64,000 nt of DNA. Source: Micromonospora chokoriensis. GTDB lineage: Bacteria > Actinomycetota > Actinomycetes > Mycobacteriales > Micromonosporaceae. Below are positions 7,090 through 15,943 of this stretch, piece by piece (position 1 is the stretch's first letter; each line of letters begins with the position of its first letter). The notes below the pieces were generated by a model. It saw only the letters and a list, made by a program, of their open reading frames with translations. It was not told where the DNA came from and made no database searches. The DNA lies in NCBI RefSeq assembly GCF_000718555.1, contig NZ_JOAN01000003.1:310001-374000 (forward strand). Direction: 5' to 3'. The translations under genes were made by a program, and so were the position numbers.

Positions 7090-8703
7090 GTGCTGGACAC
7101 CCTCGACGCCGCAGCGGTGCGCCGCTGGTGCGCGAGCGGGTTGGCCGCACTGAAGCGCCACCAGGGCGAGATCGACCAGCTCAACGTCTATCCGGTCCCC
7201 GACGGCGACACCGGGACCAACCTGGTGCTCACCCTCACCTCGGCCCAGCAGGCCCTCGCGATGGACCTGGACACTCTCCCCGACAGTGGGCCGACCGCGC
7301 ACGGGCACGCGCTGCGGCTGATGGCCCAGGGCGCGCTGCTCGGCGCGCGGGGCAACTCCGGGGTGATCCTCTCGCAGATCCTGCGGGGTTTCGCCGACGA
7401 TGTCGCCGGGGTGCCGGCGGTGCGCGGCCGGGAGTTCGCCGCCGCCCTGCGCTGCGGCGCCGCCGCCGCGTACACCGCGGTTTCCCGGCCGGTCGAGGGC
7501 ACCCTGCTCACCGTGGTCGCGGCGGCCGCCGCCGCGGCCGAGCGCGCGGCCAGCGACGACCTGCCGAAGGTGGTCGCGGTCGCGGCCCGGGCGGCGGCCG
7601 AGGCGCTCGCCCGGACCCCGGAGCAGTTGCCGGCGCTGGCCCGCGCAGGCGTGGTCGACGCCGGTGGCCGAGGGCTCTGCGTGTTGCTCGACGCCCTGGT
7701 CGAGGTGCTGACCGGGGAGAGCACGGCCCGGCCCGCGCCGGCGCCGCGCTCCGCCCGCCCGGCGGCCACCGTCGCGCGCGAGACCGGCTCCGACGAGTAC
7801 GCGTACGAGGTGCAGTTCCTGCTCGACGCCCGGGCCGAGGCGGTCGCCGGGTTGCGGCGGGCCCTGGACGCCCTGGGGGATTCGCTCGTCGTCGTCGGCG
7901 ACGGGCGTGAGCCGGAGGGCACCTGGAACGTGCACGTGCACGTCAACGACGTGGGCGCGGCGGTCGAGGCCGGTGTCGCCGCCGGCCGCCCGTACCGGAT
8001 CTCGGTGACCCGCTTCGCCGACCAGTCGGAGCCGCCTGGCGGCCCGGTGACGGCCGGCCGGGCCGCGGTGGTGGTGGCCACCGGCGGCGGCATCGCCGAC
8101 CTGTTCGCCGCCGAGGGCGCCACAGTGGTGCCCGGCAACCCGTCCACGGGTGAGCTGCTGGACGCCGTCCGCAGCACCGGCGCGGCCCGGGTGGTGGTGC
8201 TGCCCAACGACGCCAACACGGAGGCGGTGGCGAGCGCGGCGGCCCGCGAGGCCCACCGCTACGGCATCAAGGTGAGCGTGGTGCCGACCCGCTCGCCCGT
8301 GCAGGCCCTCGCAGCTCTCGCGGTGCGCGACGGTGCCCGCCGTTTCGAGGACGACGTCATCGCGATGGCCGAGGCGGCTGGCGCCTGCCGTTACGCCGAG
8401 GTCTGCCATGCCAGCCGGGAGGCGCTGACCGTGGCCGGCCCGTGCCGGCCCGGTGACGTGCTGGCGCTTGTCGAGGGGGAGGTGCACCTGATCGGCACGG
8501 ACCTCACCGACACCTGCGCCGCCGTGGTCGACCGGATGCTCGGCGGTGGCGGCGAGATGGTCACCCTGCTGGCCGGGGTGGACGCTCCGGCCGGGCTCAC
8601 CGATGCCGTCCGCGCGCACGTCGCGCGGCGCTGGCCGTTCGTCGAGGTGCACGCGTACCCGGGCGGCCAGCCGTTTTATCCGCTCCTGGTAGGGATCGAA
8701 TGA
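7090..8703 (+). CDS. DAK2-domain protein, FakA (fatty acid kinase)-like
   Basis: 537 residues. The N-terminal DhaL/DAK2 domain (about 1-205) carries NVYPVPDGDTGTNL, whose aspartates bind Mg-ADP, and ARGNSGVILSQILRG. The C-terminal part (about 240-537) has the FakA-type arrangement, with ATGGGIADLF and VVVLPNDANT. In Firmicutes FakA phosphorylates fatty acids held by a DegV-type FakB partner; no degV gene is in this window. The GTG start is preceded by TAGGCT with a 6-nt gap, so it is probably leaderless. It overlaps recG by 4 nt (ATGA), suggesting coupled translation. Confidence 0.88.
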   Translation: MLDTLDAAAVRRWCASGLAALKRHQGEIDQLNVYPVPDGDTGTNLVLTLTSAQQALAMDLDTLPDSGPTAHGHALRLMAQGALLGARGNSGVILSQILRGFADDVAGVPAVRGREFAAALRCGAAAAYTAVSRPVEGTLLTVVAAAAAAAERAASDDLPKVVAVAARAAAEALARTPEQLPALARAGVVDAGGRGLCVLLDALVEVLTGESTARPAPAPRSARPAATVARETGSDEYAYEVQFLLDARAEAVAGLRRALDALGDSLVVVGDGREPEGTWNVHVHVNDVGAAVEAGVAAGRPYRISVTRFADQSEPPGGPVTAGRAAVVVATGGGIADLFAAEGATVVPGNPSTGELLDAVRSTGAARVVVLPNDANTEAVASAAAREAHRYGIKVSVVPTRSPVQALAALAVRDGARRFEDDVIAMAEAAGACRYAEVCHASREALTVAGPCRPGDVLALVEGEVHLIGTDLTDTCAAVVDRMLGGGGEMVTLLAGVDAPAGLTDAVRAHVARRWPFVEVHAYPGGQPFYPLLVGIE

Positions 8704-10898
8704 GCGAACCAGCCACGGTGGACACCCCACTGAAGAAGCTGGTCGGGGACAAGACAGCCAAGGCGCTGGCCTCGCACCTCGACCTGCACACCGCGGGTGA
8801 CCTGGTCTACCACTTCCCGCGTCGCTACGACGAACGTGGTGAGCACACCGACATCCGCTCGCTGGACGTCGGCGAGCAGGTCACCGTGCTGGCCCAGGTG
8901 CAGCGCACCACGGTGCGCCCGATGCGGCAACGCCGGGGCAACCTGCTGGAGGTGACCGTCGGCGACGGCTCCGGCGGGGTGCTGACGTTGACCTTCTTCG
9001 GCAACCAGGCGTGGCGCGAGCGAGAGCTGCGCCCTGGCCGGTGGGGCCTGTTCGCCGGGAAGGTCACCGAGTTCCGGAGCAAGCGGCAGCTCAACGGCCC
9101 GGAGTACGTCCTGCTCGGCGAGGGCAGCGACGGTGAGGCAGCGGTCAGCGACGACATCGAGGAGTTCGCCGGGGCGCTGATCCCCGTCTACCCGGCCGCC
9201 GCGGCCGTGCCGACCTGGGTGATCGCGCGCTGCGTACGCGTCGTGTTGGACACGTTCACCCCGCCGGACGATCCGCTGCCGAGCGAGGTGCGGGCCAGCC
9301 GCAAGCTGGTCGGGCTGGGCCCCGCGTTGACCGAGATCCATCGGCCGTCCACCAAGGAGGCGCTGCACCGGGCGCGCCGGCGACTCAAGTGGGACGAGGC
9401 CTTCGCCGTCCAGTTGACCCTGGTGCAGCGCAAGCATCGGGCGGCCGACTGGCCGGCCCGGCCCCGCCCGGCACGCCCAGGTGGGCTGCTGGAAGCCTTC
9501 GACGCCCGACTCCCGTACGAGCTGACGGCTGGTCAGCGTGAGGTGGGCGCGGAGATCGCCGAGGACCTGGCCACCCCGCACCCCATGCACCGGTTGCTGC
9601 AGGGTGAGGTGGGTTCGGGCAAGACGGTGGTGGCGCTGCGGGCCATGCTCCAGGTGGTCGACGCGGGCGGGCAGGCGGCGCTGCTTGCGCCCACCGAGGT
9701 GCTGGCCGCCCAGCACCACCGCGGCATGCTCGACCTGCTCGGGCCGCTCGGGCGCGCCGGTGAGCTGGGCTCCGCCGAGCACGCCACCCGGGTCGAGTTG
9801 GTCACCGGCTCGCTCGGCGCGGCGGCCCGCCGCCGGGCGCTCGGCGAGGTGGCCAGTGGCGCCGCCGGCATCGTGCTCGGCACCCACGCCCTGCTCTACG
9901 AGGGGGTCGACTTCGCCGACCTCGGCCTGGTGGTCGTCGACGAGCAGCACCGCTTCGGCGTGGAGCAGCGCGACGCCCTGCGGGCCAAGGCCGACCAGCC
10001 GCCGCACACGCTGGTGATGACGGCCACCCCGATCCCGCGCACGGTGGCGATGACCGTCTACGGCGACCTGGAAGTCTCCACCCTCTCCCAGCTGCCCCGG
10101 GGGCGGTCGCCGATCGCCTCGCACGTGGTGCCGGCCGCCGAGAAGCCGGCCTACCTGGACCGGGCCTGGCGTCGGCTGCGCGAGGAGGTGACCGCCGGCC
10201 ACCAGGCGTACGTGGTCTGCCCGCGGATCGGGGAAGGTCCCGTCAGCGACGACGAGCCGCCGCCCGAGGACGACAACGGTCGGCGTCCGCCGCTGGCGGT
10301 GACCGAGGTGGCTCCGCTGCTGGCCGAGGGTCCGCTGCACGGGCTGCGGATCGGGGTGCTGCACGGTCGCCTGCCGGCCGACGAGAAGGACGCGGTGATG
10401 CGTTCCTTCGCCGCCGGCGACCTGGACGTGCTGGTGGCGACGACAGTGATCGAGGTCGGCGTGGACGTGCCGAACGCCACCGTGATGATCGTGCTGGACG
10501 CCGACCGCTTCGGTGTCTCCCAGCTGCACCAGTTACGGGGCCGGGTCGGTCGGGGCGCCGCCGCCGGGCTCTGCCTGCTGGTCAGCGAGGCGGCCGAGGG
10601 TTCGTCGGCGCGGGAGCGGCTGGACGCGGTGGCGTCCACGAGCGACGGTTTCAAGCTCGCCGAACTGGATCTGGAGCAGCGCCGCGAGGGCGATGTGCTG
10701 GGCGCCACCCAGTCCGGGCACCGTTCGCACCTGCGGCTACTGTCCCTGCGCCGCGACGCTGACCTGATCCGCGACGCCCGCGCCGAGGCGATCACCCTGA
10801 TCGAGGACGACCCGGAGCTGGCCCGCAACCCGGCGCTGGCCGCCTCGGTGGCCGCCCTGGTCGACGAGGACCGTGCGGAGTACCTGGAGAAGGGCTGA
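8700..10898 (+). CDS. recG: ATP-dependent DNA helicase RecG
   Basis: A 732-residue helicase that remodels stalled replication forks and Holliday junctions. The N-terminal wedge domain (about 1-200) has YHFPRRYDERGE. The helicase core has LLQGEVGSGKTVVAL (Walker A, about residue 302), DEQHRFGVEQR (a DEQH box in place of DEAH, about 414), VMTATPIPRT, TTVIEVGVDVPNA and QLRGRVGRG. The length is normal. The start overlaps the DAK2 stop. A hairpin at 10947-10981 follows. Confidence 0.97.
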   Translation: MSEPATVDTPLKKLVGDKTAKALASHLDLHTAGDLVYHFPRRYDERGEHTDIRSLDVGEQVTVLAQVQRTTVRPMRQRRGNLLEVTVGDGSGGVLTLTFFGNQAWRERELRPGRWGLFAGKVTEFRSKRQLNGPEYVLLGEGSDGEAAVSDDIEEFAGALIPVYPAAAAVPTWVIARCVRVVLDTFTPPDDPLPSEVRASRKLVGLGPALTEIHRPSTKEALHRARRRLKWDEAFAVQLTLVQRKHRAADWPARPRPARPGGLLEAFDARLPYELTAGQREVGAEIAEDLATPHPMHRLLQGEVGSGKTVVALRAMLQVVDAGGQAALLAPTEVLAAQHHRGMLDLLGPLGRAGELGSAEHATRVELVTGSLGAAARRRALGEVASGAAGIVLGTHALLYEGVDFADLGLVVVDEQHRFGVEQRDALRAKADQPPHTLVMTATPIPRTVAMTVYGDLEVSTLSQLPRGRSPIASHVVPAAEKPAYLDRAWRRLREEVTAGHQAYVVCPRIGEGPVSDDEPPPEDDNGRRPPLAVTEVAPLLAEGPLHGLRIGVLHGRLPADEKDAVMRSFAAGDLDVLVATTVIEVGVDVPNATVMIVLDADRFGVSQLHQLRGRVGRGAAAGLCLLVSEAAEGSSARERLDAVASTSDGFKLAELDLEQRREGDVLGATQSGHRSHLRLLSLRRDADLIRDARAEAITLIEDDPELARNPALAASVAALVDEDRAEYLEKG

Positions 10899-10946
10899 GG
10901 CTCCGCTTGGCGGCCTCTGTCCATCAAGTGATCGTGAGAAAGCGCT

Positions 10947-10981
10947 GAGGGCGCGTCGACCGGGTTGGTCGACGCGCCCTC
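10947..10981. terminator. Hairpin shared by recG and the first LPXTG gene
   Basis: GAGGGCGCGTCGACC (10947-10961) pairs perfectly with GGTCGACGCGCCCTC (10967-10981) around a GGGTT loop. The core GGGCGCGTCGAC recurs in the terminator of the neighbouring paralogue at 12445-12483. Confidence 0.8.
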
Positions 10982-11002
10982 AGGTGTTCAGAGCTGGTTG
11001 TC

Positions 11003-12175
11003 TCAGGCGGTGAAGCGCACCCGACGACGACGGGCCATCACGAACAGGACAGCACCGGCGGCGAGCAGCGCCACGGCACCGGCGATGATGCCGCCGGTGG
11101 CAGCACCGGTCAGCGGCAGGGCCGGCTCGTCCTTGCCGCCACCCTGACCCGGGGTGCACTCGGCCGGCTTCTCCCAGGCGACCGGGGTGGTGTCGTCGAG
11201 GCCCTCGGCGGCCGGCGTCACGGTCAGACCCTCGAACGCCTCGAACTCGACGAAGATGGTCTTGCCCGGCTCGATGGTCCGCTTCTGCACGTCACCCTTG
11301 TTCGGGGTGAGGGTCACCTCGAACGCCTTGCCGTCCTTCGGGTTGGCGAAGCCGAAGATCAGCTTGTCGCAGGTGGACTCGACGCCCGCCTGGGGCTCGC
11401 CCGGCTTGACGCAGTCCTTGGGAGTCGCCCAGGTGTAGGGCTGGCCGACCGCCTTGTCACCTTCGCTGACGGTGATCTCGCCGGCCTTGGCCGGAACGAC
11501 GATGTCGTTCTTGCTGCCACCCGGCTTGACGGTGTAGGTCTTCGAGAATCCCTTGGCCGTGACGGTGAGCTTGGCGTCGGTCGTGGCGTCCGCACCGTTG
11601 GCGAGCGTCACCGTGACGGCACCCTCGCAGTCAGAGGTGAAGCTGGCGGTGGGGATGCTGACCGCAGGCGGGGTGGTCGGTGGGGTGGTCGGCGGGGTGC
11701 TCGGCGTCGGCTCCGGCGACGGGGTCGTCGGCGGCTCCTCCTTGGCGCAGGTGCCCTCGAAAGTCACCTTCGCCGTGCGGGCCTTGTCCTCGGAGTAGTT
11801 GTCGTTCCACTTGGCCTTCACACCGAGGGTGGCCTCGGTCGCTGACCCGGGCACGCGCTGCACGCCGGTAAGCGGCATGTTCACGTCGTGCGGGTACTCG
11901 TCGCCCTTGGTGACCTGGATGTTGGTCACCGTCGTGTCGGCGGGCGTCAGTTCGACGCTGTGCAGCTTGTAGCTGGTCGAGGAGTAGTGGTAGACGCTCT
12001 TGACCGTCCAGCTCACGACCCATTCACCGGTGGTCGTGTCACAGACGGCCTTGCCGACCGTGTCGGTGTAGTGGGCACTCGCGGGGGACGCCGCGATGCC
12101 GACGCCGGCGAGGCCGATCAGCGCGCCCGCGGCGATGGCCGCGAGGCGCCGGAACGGAGACTTGGGAGGGTTCAC
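11003..12175 (-). CDS. LPXTG cell-wall-anchored surface protein (paralogue 1)
   Basis: 390 residues from the GTG with AGGAG 6 nt upstream. The order is: signal peptide (about 1-35, AAIAAGALIGLAGVGIAAS then ASAHY), an N-terminal domain of about 120 residues beginning HYTDTVGKAVCDTTTGEW, a Pro/Thr-rich linker (EPTPSTPPTTPPTTPP), a beta-rich region with DCEGAVTVTLANGA, a C-terminal repeat domain with two cysteine sites, the sortase motif LPLTG, a membrane segment and the tail RRRRVRFTA. It should be linked to the cell wall by a sortase, which is not in this window. The ligand or role is unknown. Confidence 0.9.
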   Translation of the reverse strand: MNPPKSPFRRLAAIAAGALIGLAGVGIAASPASAHYTDTVGKAVCDTTTGEWVVSWTVKSVYHYSSTSYKLHSVELTPADTTVTNIQVTKGDEYPHDVNMPLTGVQRVPGSATEATLGVKAKWNDNYSEDKARTAKVTFEGTCAKEEPPTTPSPEPTPSTPPTTPPTTPPAVSIPTASFTSDCEGAVTVTLANGADATTDAKLTVTAKGFSKTYTVKPGGSKNDIVVPAKAGEITVSEGDKAVGQPYTWATPKDCVKPGEPQAGVESTCDKLIFGFANPKDGKAFEVTLTPNKGDVQKRTIEPGKTIFVEFEAFEGLTVTPAAEGLDDTTPVAWEKPAECTPGQGGGKDEPALPLTGAATGGIIAGAVALLAAGAVLFVMARRRRVRFTA

Positions 12176-12343
12176 GCCTGCTCCTGGTGAGGGGGGTACG
12201 GATCGCGTGGCGGGAGGCCGGGAGCAATGGTGACTAGAGGTCACCTGCTCACCAGGCGTCGTGCGACGCGGTGGTGTTCCCGCGGCGAAAGCGGGGACAG
12301 GGGGAGACTGTACTGATGGGTGGTTAATGAGGGGAGTTCATAT

Positions 12344-12361
12344 CATTGCCATCCGGCAATG
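12344..12361. promoter_or_regulatory. Palindrome upstream of LPXTG gene 1
   Basis: CATTGCC-ATCC-GGCAATG, a perfect 7-bp inverted repeat in an unusually AT-rich stretch (about 12300-12385), 169 bp upstream of the GTG. The half-site GGCAATG also occurs upstream of the paralogue at 13912-13918, so a shared regulator is possible. Confidence 0.4.
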
Positions 12362-12444
12362 TATTCGATTCGTGATCTTTGGTCGACGCAAGGTGCTCGT
12401 CCGCTCACGGCGACCGGTGCTCCCCAGTGGACCAGACCGACACG

Positions 12445-12483
12445 GCGAAGGGCGCGTCGACAGCTCGTCGACGCGCCCTTCGC
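12445..12483. terminator. Hairpin after LPXTG gene 2
   Basis: GCGAAGGGCGCGTCGAC (12445-12461) pairs perfectly with GTCGACGCGCCCTTCGC (12467-12483) around an AGCTC loop. The core is nearly the same as in the terminator of the downstream paralogue. Confidence 0.8.
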
Positions 12484-12518
12484 GCTGTTGATGTCGGGTG
12501 CCCAGGCACCCGGCCGGA

Positions 12519-13751
12519 TCAGGCGGTGAAGCGCACCCGACGACGGCGGGTCATGATGAACAGTGCCGCGCCCAGCGCCAGCAGGGCAATCGCGCCAGCG
12601 ATGAAGCCGGTGGTTGCCGCGCCGGTCACCGGAAGGCCGCCACCCTCGCCGCCCTTGTCGCAGTCCGCCGGCTGCGTCCACTTGAGCGCGCCGTTGGAGG
12701 TCACGTCACCGGTGACCGTGAGGCTGAAGCCCGCGCTCGCCGCGAAGGTGACAGTCTCGGACTTGCCCGGGGCGACGGTGACGGTCTTGGCCGCGCCGGC
12801 GCTCGGGGTGATGGTGGAGGTCACCGCGACGCCGTTCGCCGGGTTGACGATCCGGTACGCCATCTTGTCGCAGGTCGAGTCGTAGTCGGCCTGCGGCTTG
12901 CCAACCACGGGCTGCTCGCAGTCCGCCGGCTTCGTCCAGCCGCCCTGCCAGGTCGTCATCCCCTTGGCGGAGACGCTGATCTGCTTGGCCTGCTCGGCGG
13001 TGAGCTTGCGGGTCTCCAGCTCACGCATCGGCACCTTGACGTGCTCGGTGAAGCCGCCGCTGCCGGTGATCTCGAAGGTCGCCGCCGCGTTGCCGCTGCG
13101 GTTGACCAGGGTCAGCTCCACGTTGCCATCGCAGTCCGACTTCGCGATGACCTCGGGGGCCGCCTCGCAGGTGCCCGCGCCGCCGTTGTACCAGGCCTTC
13201 GGGCCCTTCGAGTGGGAGCCGATGCCGTGCGGGCTGCCGACCTTGCGGTCGCCGTACTTGTCGCTCTCGTCCTTGAGCGGGGTGATGATCTCACTGCCGA
13301 AGACGAAGTCGACCTGGGTGAAGCACTTCGGGACCTCGACCGAGAAGTTCAGGGTGGTCGCCCCCGGCTTGGTCCCGGTGAACTTGTTGACCGACTTGGC
13401 GAGCATGTGCTGCGGGAAGCTGTAGGTCGCCGACGGAGCAACGTACGACACCAGCGCGAACTGCTGCTCCTGGCCCGCGCAGAGCGGCCCGTTGGTCAGC
13501 GTGATCGAAGCCTCGCCGGCCTGGCCGTTGAAGGTGTGCGTGTAACGGGCGTCGGCCGCGCTGACGCAGGCCGTACCCGTCTGGCTCGGCGTGGCGCTCG
13601 GGCTCACCGTCGGCGTGGTGCTGGGGGACACCGAGGGTGACGGGCCGGCGGCGAGCGCCGGGGCTTGGAGCGCGACTGTGGCGGTGAGGCCAGCCAGTGC
13701 GATGACAGCCATGGTCAGCGGTCGCCGTAGCGACAGCTTCGGACGGATCAC
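12519..13751 (-). CDS. LPXTG cell-wall-anchored surface protein (paralogue 2)
   Basis: 410 residues from the GTG with GGGAG 6 nt upstream; the open frame extends to 13916 but codon bias is lost there. A signal peptide (AVIALAGLTATVALQAPALA, about 14-35) is followed by a Ser/Pro/Thr-rich stretch, an N-terminal domain unlike that of paralogue 1, then a region starting KSDCDGNVELTLVN and a C-terminal domain like that of paralogue 1 (STCDKMAYRIVNPANG, APGKSETVTF, WTQPADC). It ends with LPVTG, a membrane helix and RRRRVRFTA. The shared C-terminal halves show a tandem duplication with N-terminal divergence. The function is unknown. Confidence 0.9.
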   Translation of the reverse strand: MIRPKLSLRRPLTMAVIALAGLTATVALQAPALAAGPSPSVSPSTTPTVSPSATPSQTGTACVSAADARYTHTFNGQAGEASITLTNGPLCAGQEQQFALVSYVAPSATYSFPQHMLAKSVNKFTGTKPGATTLNFSVEVPKCFTQVDFVFGSEIITPLKDESDKYGDRKVGSPHGIGSHSKGPKAWYNGGAGTCEAAPEVIAKSDCDGNVELTLVNRSGNAAATFEITGSGGFTEHVKVPMRELETRKLTAEQAKQISVSAKGMTTWQGGWTKPADCEQPVVGKPQADYDSTCDKMAYRIVNPANGVAVTSTITPSAGAAKTVTVAPGKSETVTFAASAGFSLTVTGDVTSNGALKWTQPADCDKGGEGGGLPVTGAATTGFIAGAIALLALGAALFIMTRRRRVRFTA

Positions 13752-13897
13752 GCGTGCTCCCGGGGGTGCTGAGGCGTTGGAGTCGGTGTGGGAGCGGGAG
13801 TGGACCGTCGCTGCGGAGAGCGCCGCGCGTCCGGGTTTGCCACGCTCCCGAGCCGGGTGCCGGCAGTTCGCCGCCAGCACCGCGGACAACCTAATGA

Positions 13898-13918
13898 CAA
13901 TGCCCGCGTACGGCAATG
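13898..13918. promoter_or_regulatory. Near-palindrome upstream of LPXTG gene 2
   Basis: CAATGCC-CGCGTAC-GGCAATG, a 7-bp inverted repeat with one mismatch, about 147 bp upstream of the GTG. It shares the GGCAATG half-site with the element at 12344-12361. It could also serve the divergent rsmD side. Confidence 0.3.
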
Positions 13919-14028
13919 GACAAGATCACTTTGGGGATGGATGTCGACGCGACACGAGCCAGGACCCGCCGCCGGTGACGCGGAGGTTGTCGGTGGTGTT
14001 CTCCGCCGCCTCGCGTAGCGTCGCGGGC

Positions 14029-14049
14029 ATGAGCAGGAGGAAACGGTGA
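14029..14049 (+). CDS. Possible leaderless 6-codon uORF before rsmD
   Basis: TAGCGT (14016-14021) lies 7 nt before an ATG at 14029, the leaderless spacing. The frame MSRRKR stops at 14047-14049, overlapping the rsmD GTG (14046-14048). Its codons contain the AGGAGG ribosome-binding site of rsmD, so a ribosome on the uORF would cover that site. Confidence 0.45.
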   Translation: MSRRKR

Positions 14050-14609
14050 CCCGGATCGTGGCCGGGACGCTCGGCGGCCGGCGGATCGCCGCGCCTCCCG
14101 GCGCCGGCACCCGCCCGACCTCGGACCGGGTCCGGGAGGCGCTGTTCAGCGCCGTCCAGGCCGAGGTCGATCTCGACGGCGCCCGCTTCGTCGACCTGTA
14201 CGCCGGCTCCGGCGCGGTCGGGCTGGAGGCGCTCTCCCGGGGGGCCCGGCACGTGCTGCTTGTCGAGTCCGACCCGAGGGCGGCCCGGGTGATCCGGGAG
14301 AACGTGGCGGCCCTGCGCGCCGGCCCGGCGGCTCGGCTGGTCACCGGCAAGGTGGCGACGGTGCTGGCCGCCGGGCCGGGCGGCGAGCCGTACGACGTGG
14401 TCTTCGCCGACCCGCCGTACGCGGTGCCGGACGCGGAGATCACCGCGTTGTTGGCCGCGCTTGTCGACGGCGACTGGCTGACACCCGACGCGTTGGTGGT
14501 GGTGGAGCGGTCGAGCCGTACCAGGGAGTTCGACTGGGTGGACGGGATCACCGCCGAGCGCAGTCGCCGTTATGGCGAGACCACCCTTTGGTACGGTCGC
14601 CGATCATGA
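14046..14609 (+). CDS. rsmD: 16S rRNA (guanine(966)-N2)-methyltransferase
   Basis: Methylates G966 of 16S rRNA with S-adenosylmethionine during 30S assembly. 187 residues, with the GTG start preceded by AGGAGG. The SAM-binding motif is [20 protein letters not shown], and the catalytic motif is DPPYAVPD, the NPPY variant of this family. It begins [19 protein letters not shown], a typical RsmD start. It overlaps coaD by 4 nt, an association conserved in many bacteria. Confidence 0.95.
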   Translation: MTRIVAGTLGGRRIAAPPGAGTRPTSDRVREALFSAVQAEVDLDGARFVDLYAGSGAVGLEALSRGARHVLLVESDPRAARVIRENVAALRAGPAARLVTGKVATVLAAGPGGEPYDVVFADPPYAVPDAEITALLAALVDGDWLTPDALVVVERSSRTREFDWVDGITAERSRRYGETTLWYGRRS

Positions 14610-15088
14610 GACGTGCGGTGTGCCCCGGTTCGTTCGACCCGGTCACCAACGGACACCTCGACATCATCGGAAGGGCCAGTCGGCTCTTCGACGAGGTGAT
14701 CGTCGGTGTGCTGGTAAATCAGTCGAAGAGTGGCCTGTTCACCGTCGAGGAGCGCATCGAGATGCTCCGCGAGGTGACCTCGTCGTACGGGAACGTGCGG
14801 GTCGAGTCGTTCCGAGGGCTGCTGGTGGACTTCTGCCGGGCCCAGCAGGCGAGTGTGCTGATCAAGGGTCTGCGGGCGGTCAGCGACTTCGACTACGAGT
14901 TGCAGATGGCGCAGATGAACATCGGGTTGGCCGGGGTCGAGACGCTCTTCATGCCGACCAACCCGCTCTACTCGTTCCTCTCGTCGAGCCTGGTCAAGGA
15001 CGTGGCCAAGTGGGGTGGCGACATTTCCGCCCACGTCCCCGACCCAGTCCGCGAAGCACTCCAAACCCGCCTCGGCCCCCGCCACTAA
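14606..15088 (+). CDS. coaD: Phosphopantetheine adenylyltransferase
   Basis: Transfers AMP from ATP to 4'-phosphopantetheine, the fourth step of coenzyme A synthesis. 160 residues. The nucleotidyltransferase motif [16 protein letters not shown] is at residues 5-20, followed by [17 protein letters not shown] and [17 protein letters not shown]; the family ISSS-type motif is [11 protein letters not shown]. The ATG at 14606 overlaps the rsmD stop and is preceded by TACGGT with an 8-nt gap, so it may also have its own leaderless transcript. A palindromic repeat follows in the gap. Confidence 0.97.
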   Translation: MRRAVCPGSFDPVTNGHLDIIGRASRLFDEVIVGVLVNQSKSGLFTVEERIEMLREVTSSYGNVRVESFRGLLVDFCRAQQASVLIKGLRAVSDFDYELQMAQMNIGLAGVETLFMPTNPLYSFLSSSLVKDVAKWGGDISAHVPDPVREALQTRLGPRH

Positions 15089-15111
15089 CCCCAACCCCCA
15101 CCCCAGCCCCC

Positions 15112-15184
15112 GAGATCTTGCACTTCTGGTTCCCAGATTGCCCATTTATGCGGCGGTTTGGCGCAGCAGGAAATGCAAGATCGG
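15112..15184. repeat. Dispersed palindromic repeat, copy 1
   Basis: GATCTTGCACTT (15114-15125) and AAATGCAAGATC (15171-15182) are inverted with one mismatch, 69 bp end to end. A second copy with the same arms, 67 bp, is at 40909-40975. Both lie just after a CDS in a C-rich context. This looks like a small REP- or MITE-like family. The rest of the 15089-15336 gap is GC-rich and without a gene. Confidence 0.7.
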
Positions 15185-15336
15185 CGCGGGGGTGAGTGGG
15201 GTGACAATGTCGCGACTCGCCGGGTTGGGGTGAGTGGGGCGGTGGTGGGGCGGGCACGACATGATTGGTGGCGCGGGGAACGGCCGTAGCCCGCATCATT
15301 GAGGTCGGCCGAGCAACGACAGGAGTGAGGTAGCCG

Positions 15337-15834
15337 GTGGACCCGCTCGATCGCATCGATGAACTGATCGCCATCCTGGAGCAGGCGCGCTCCGTCCCGA
15401 TGTCGCGCAACAACTGCATGGTCGACCGGGGTGAGATGATCGCTGCCCTCGATGAGATGCGCGCCGATCTCCCCGCCGACCTGCGTCGCGCCTCCGCGCT
15501 CCTGGAGGAGCGCGACAAGATCATGGAAGCCGGCAAGCGCGAGGCGGACCGGATCATCAGCGAGGGTGAGGCAGAACACGCCCGCCTGGTCTCGGTGAAC
15601 GAGATCACCGTGTCGGCCGAGCACGAGGGTGCCCGGATCATCGGCGAGGCCCGCGCCGAGGCGCAGCGCCTGCGTGAGGAGGTCGACGACTACGTCGACA
15701 CCGCGCTGGCCAACTTCGAGCAGTTCCTCACCCGGGCGCTGGCCTCGATCGAGCGCGGTCGGGACAAGATGCACGCGCTGCGGGAGATCGGCACCTTCGC
15801 TGGGGATGAGGCGGAACGCCCGCTACCCTTCTGA
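15337..15834 (+). CDS. DivIVA/SepIVA-like coiled-coil protein
   Basis: 165 residues, almost entirely helical and charged: ELIAILEQARSVPMSRNNCMVDRGEMIAALDEM at the N-terminus, then long coiled-coil stretches (about 50-140) with many Glu, Arg and Ala. The gene lies between coaD and the DUF177/rpmF pair, the position of Rv2927c in M. tuberculosis, whose homologue SepIVA is a septation factor. I infer a role in division or envelope growth through position and coiled coil only. It is shorter than the mycobacterial protein. Confidence 0.8.
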   Translation: MDPLDRIDELIAILEQARSVPMSRNNCMVDRGEMIAALDEMRADLPADLRRASALLEERDKIMEAGKREADRIISEGEAEHARLVSVNEITVSAEHEGARIIGEARAEAQRLREEVDDYVDTALANFEQFLTRALASIERGRDKMHALREIGTFAGDEAERPLPF

Positions 15835-15943
15835 GCGGCACCTCACCAGCCGACTTCTAAGGCGGGCGTCGCCCCCGGTTCGACGGTCCGGCGGTCGCCC
15901 AGGTAACCTTTTTTGTCGGCCTCTCACCGGCCGGAGTCTAACT

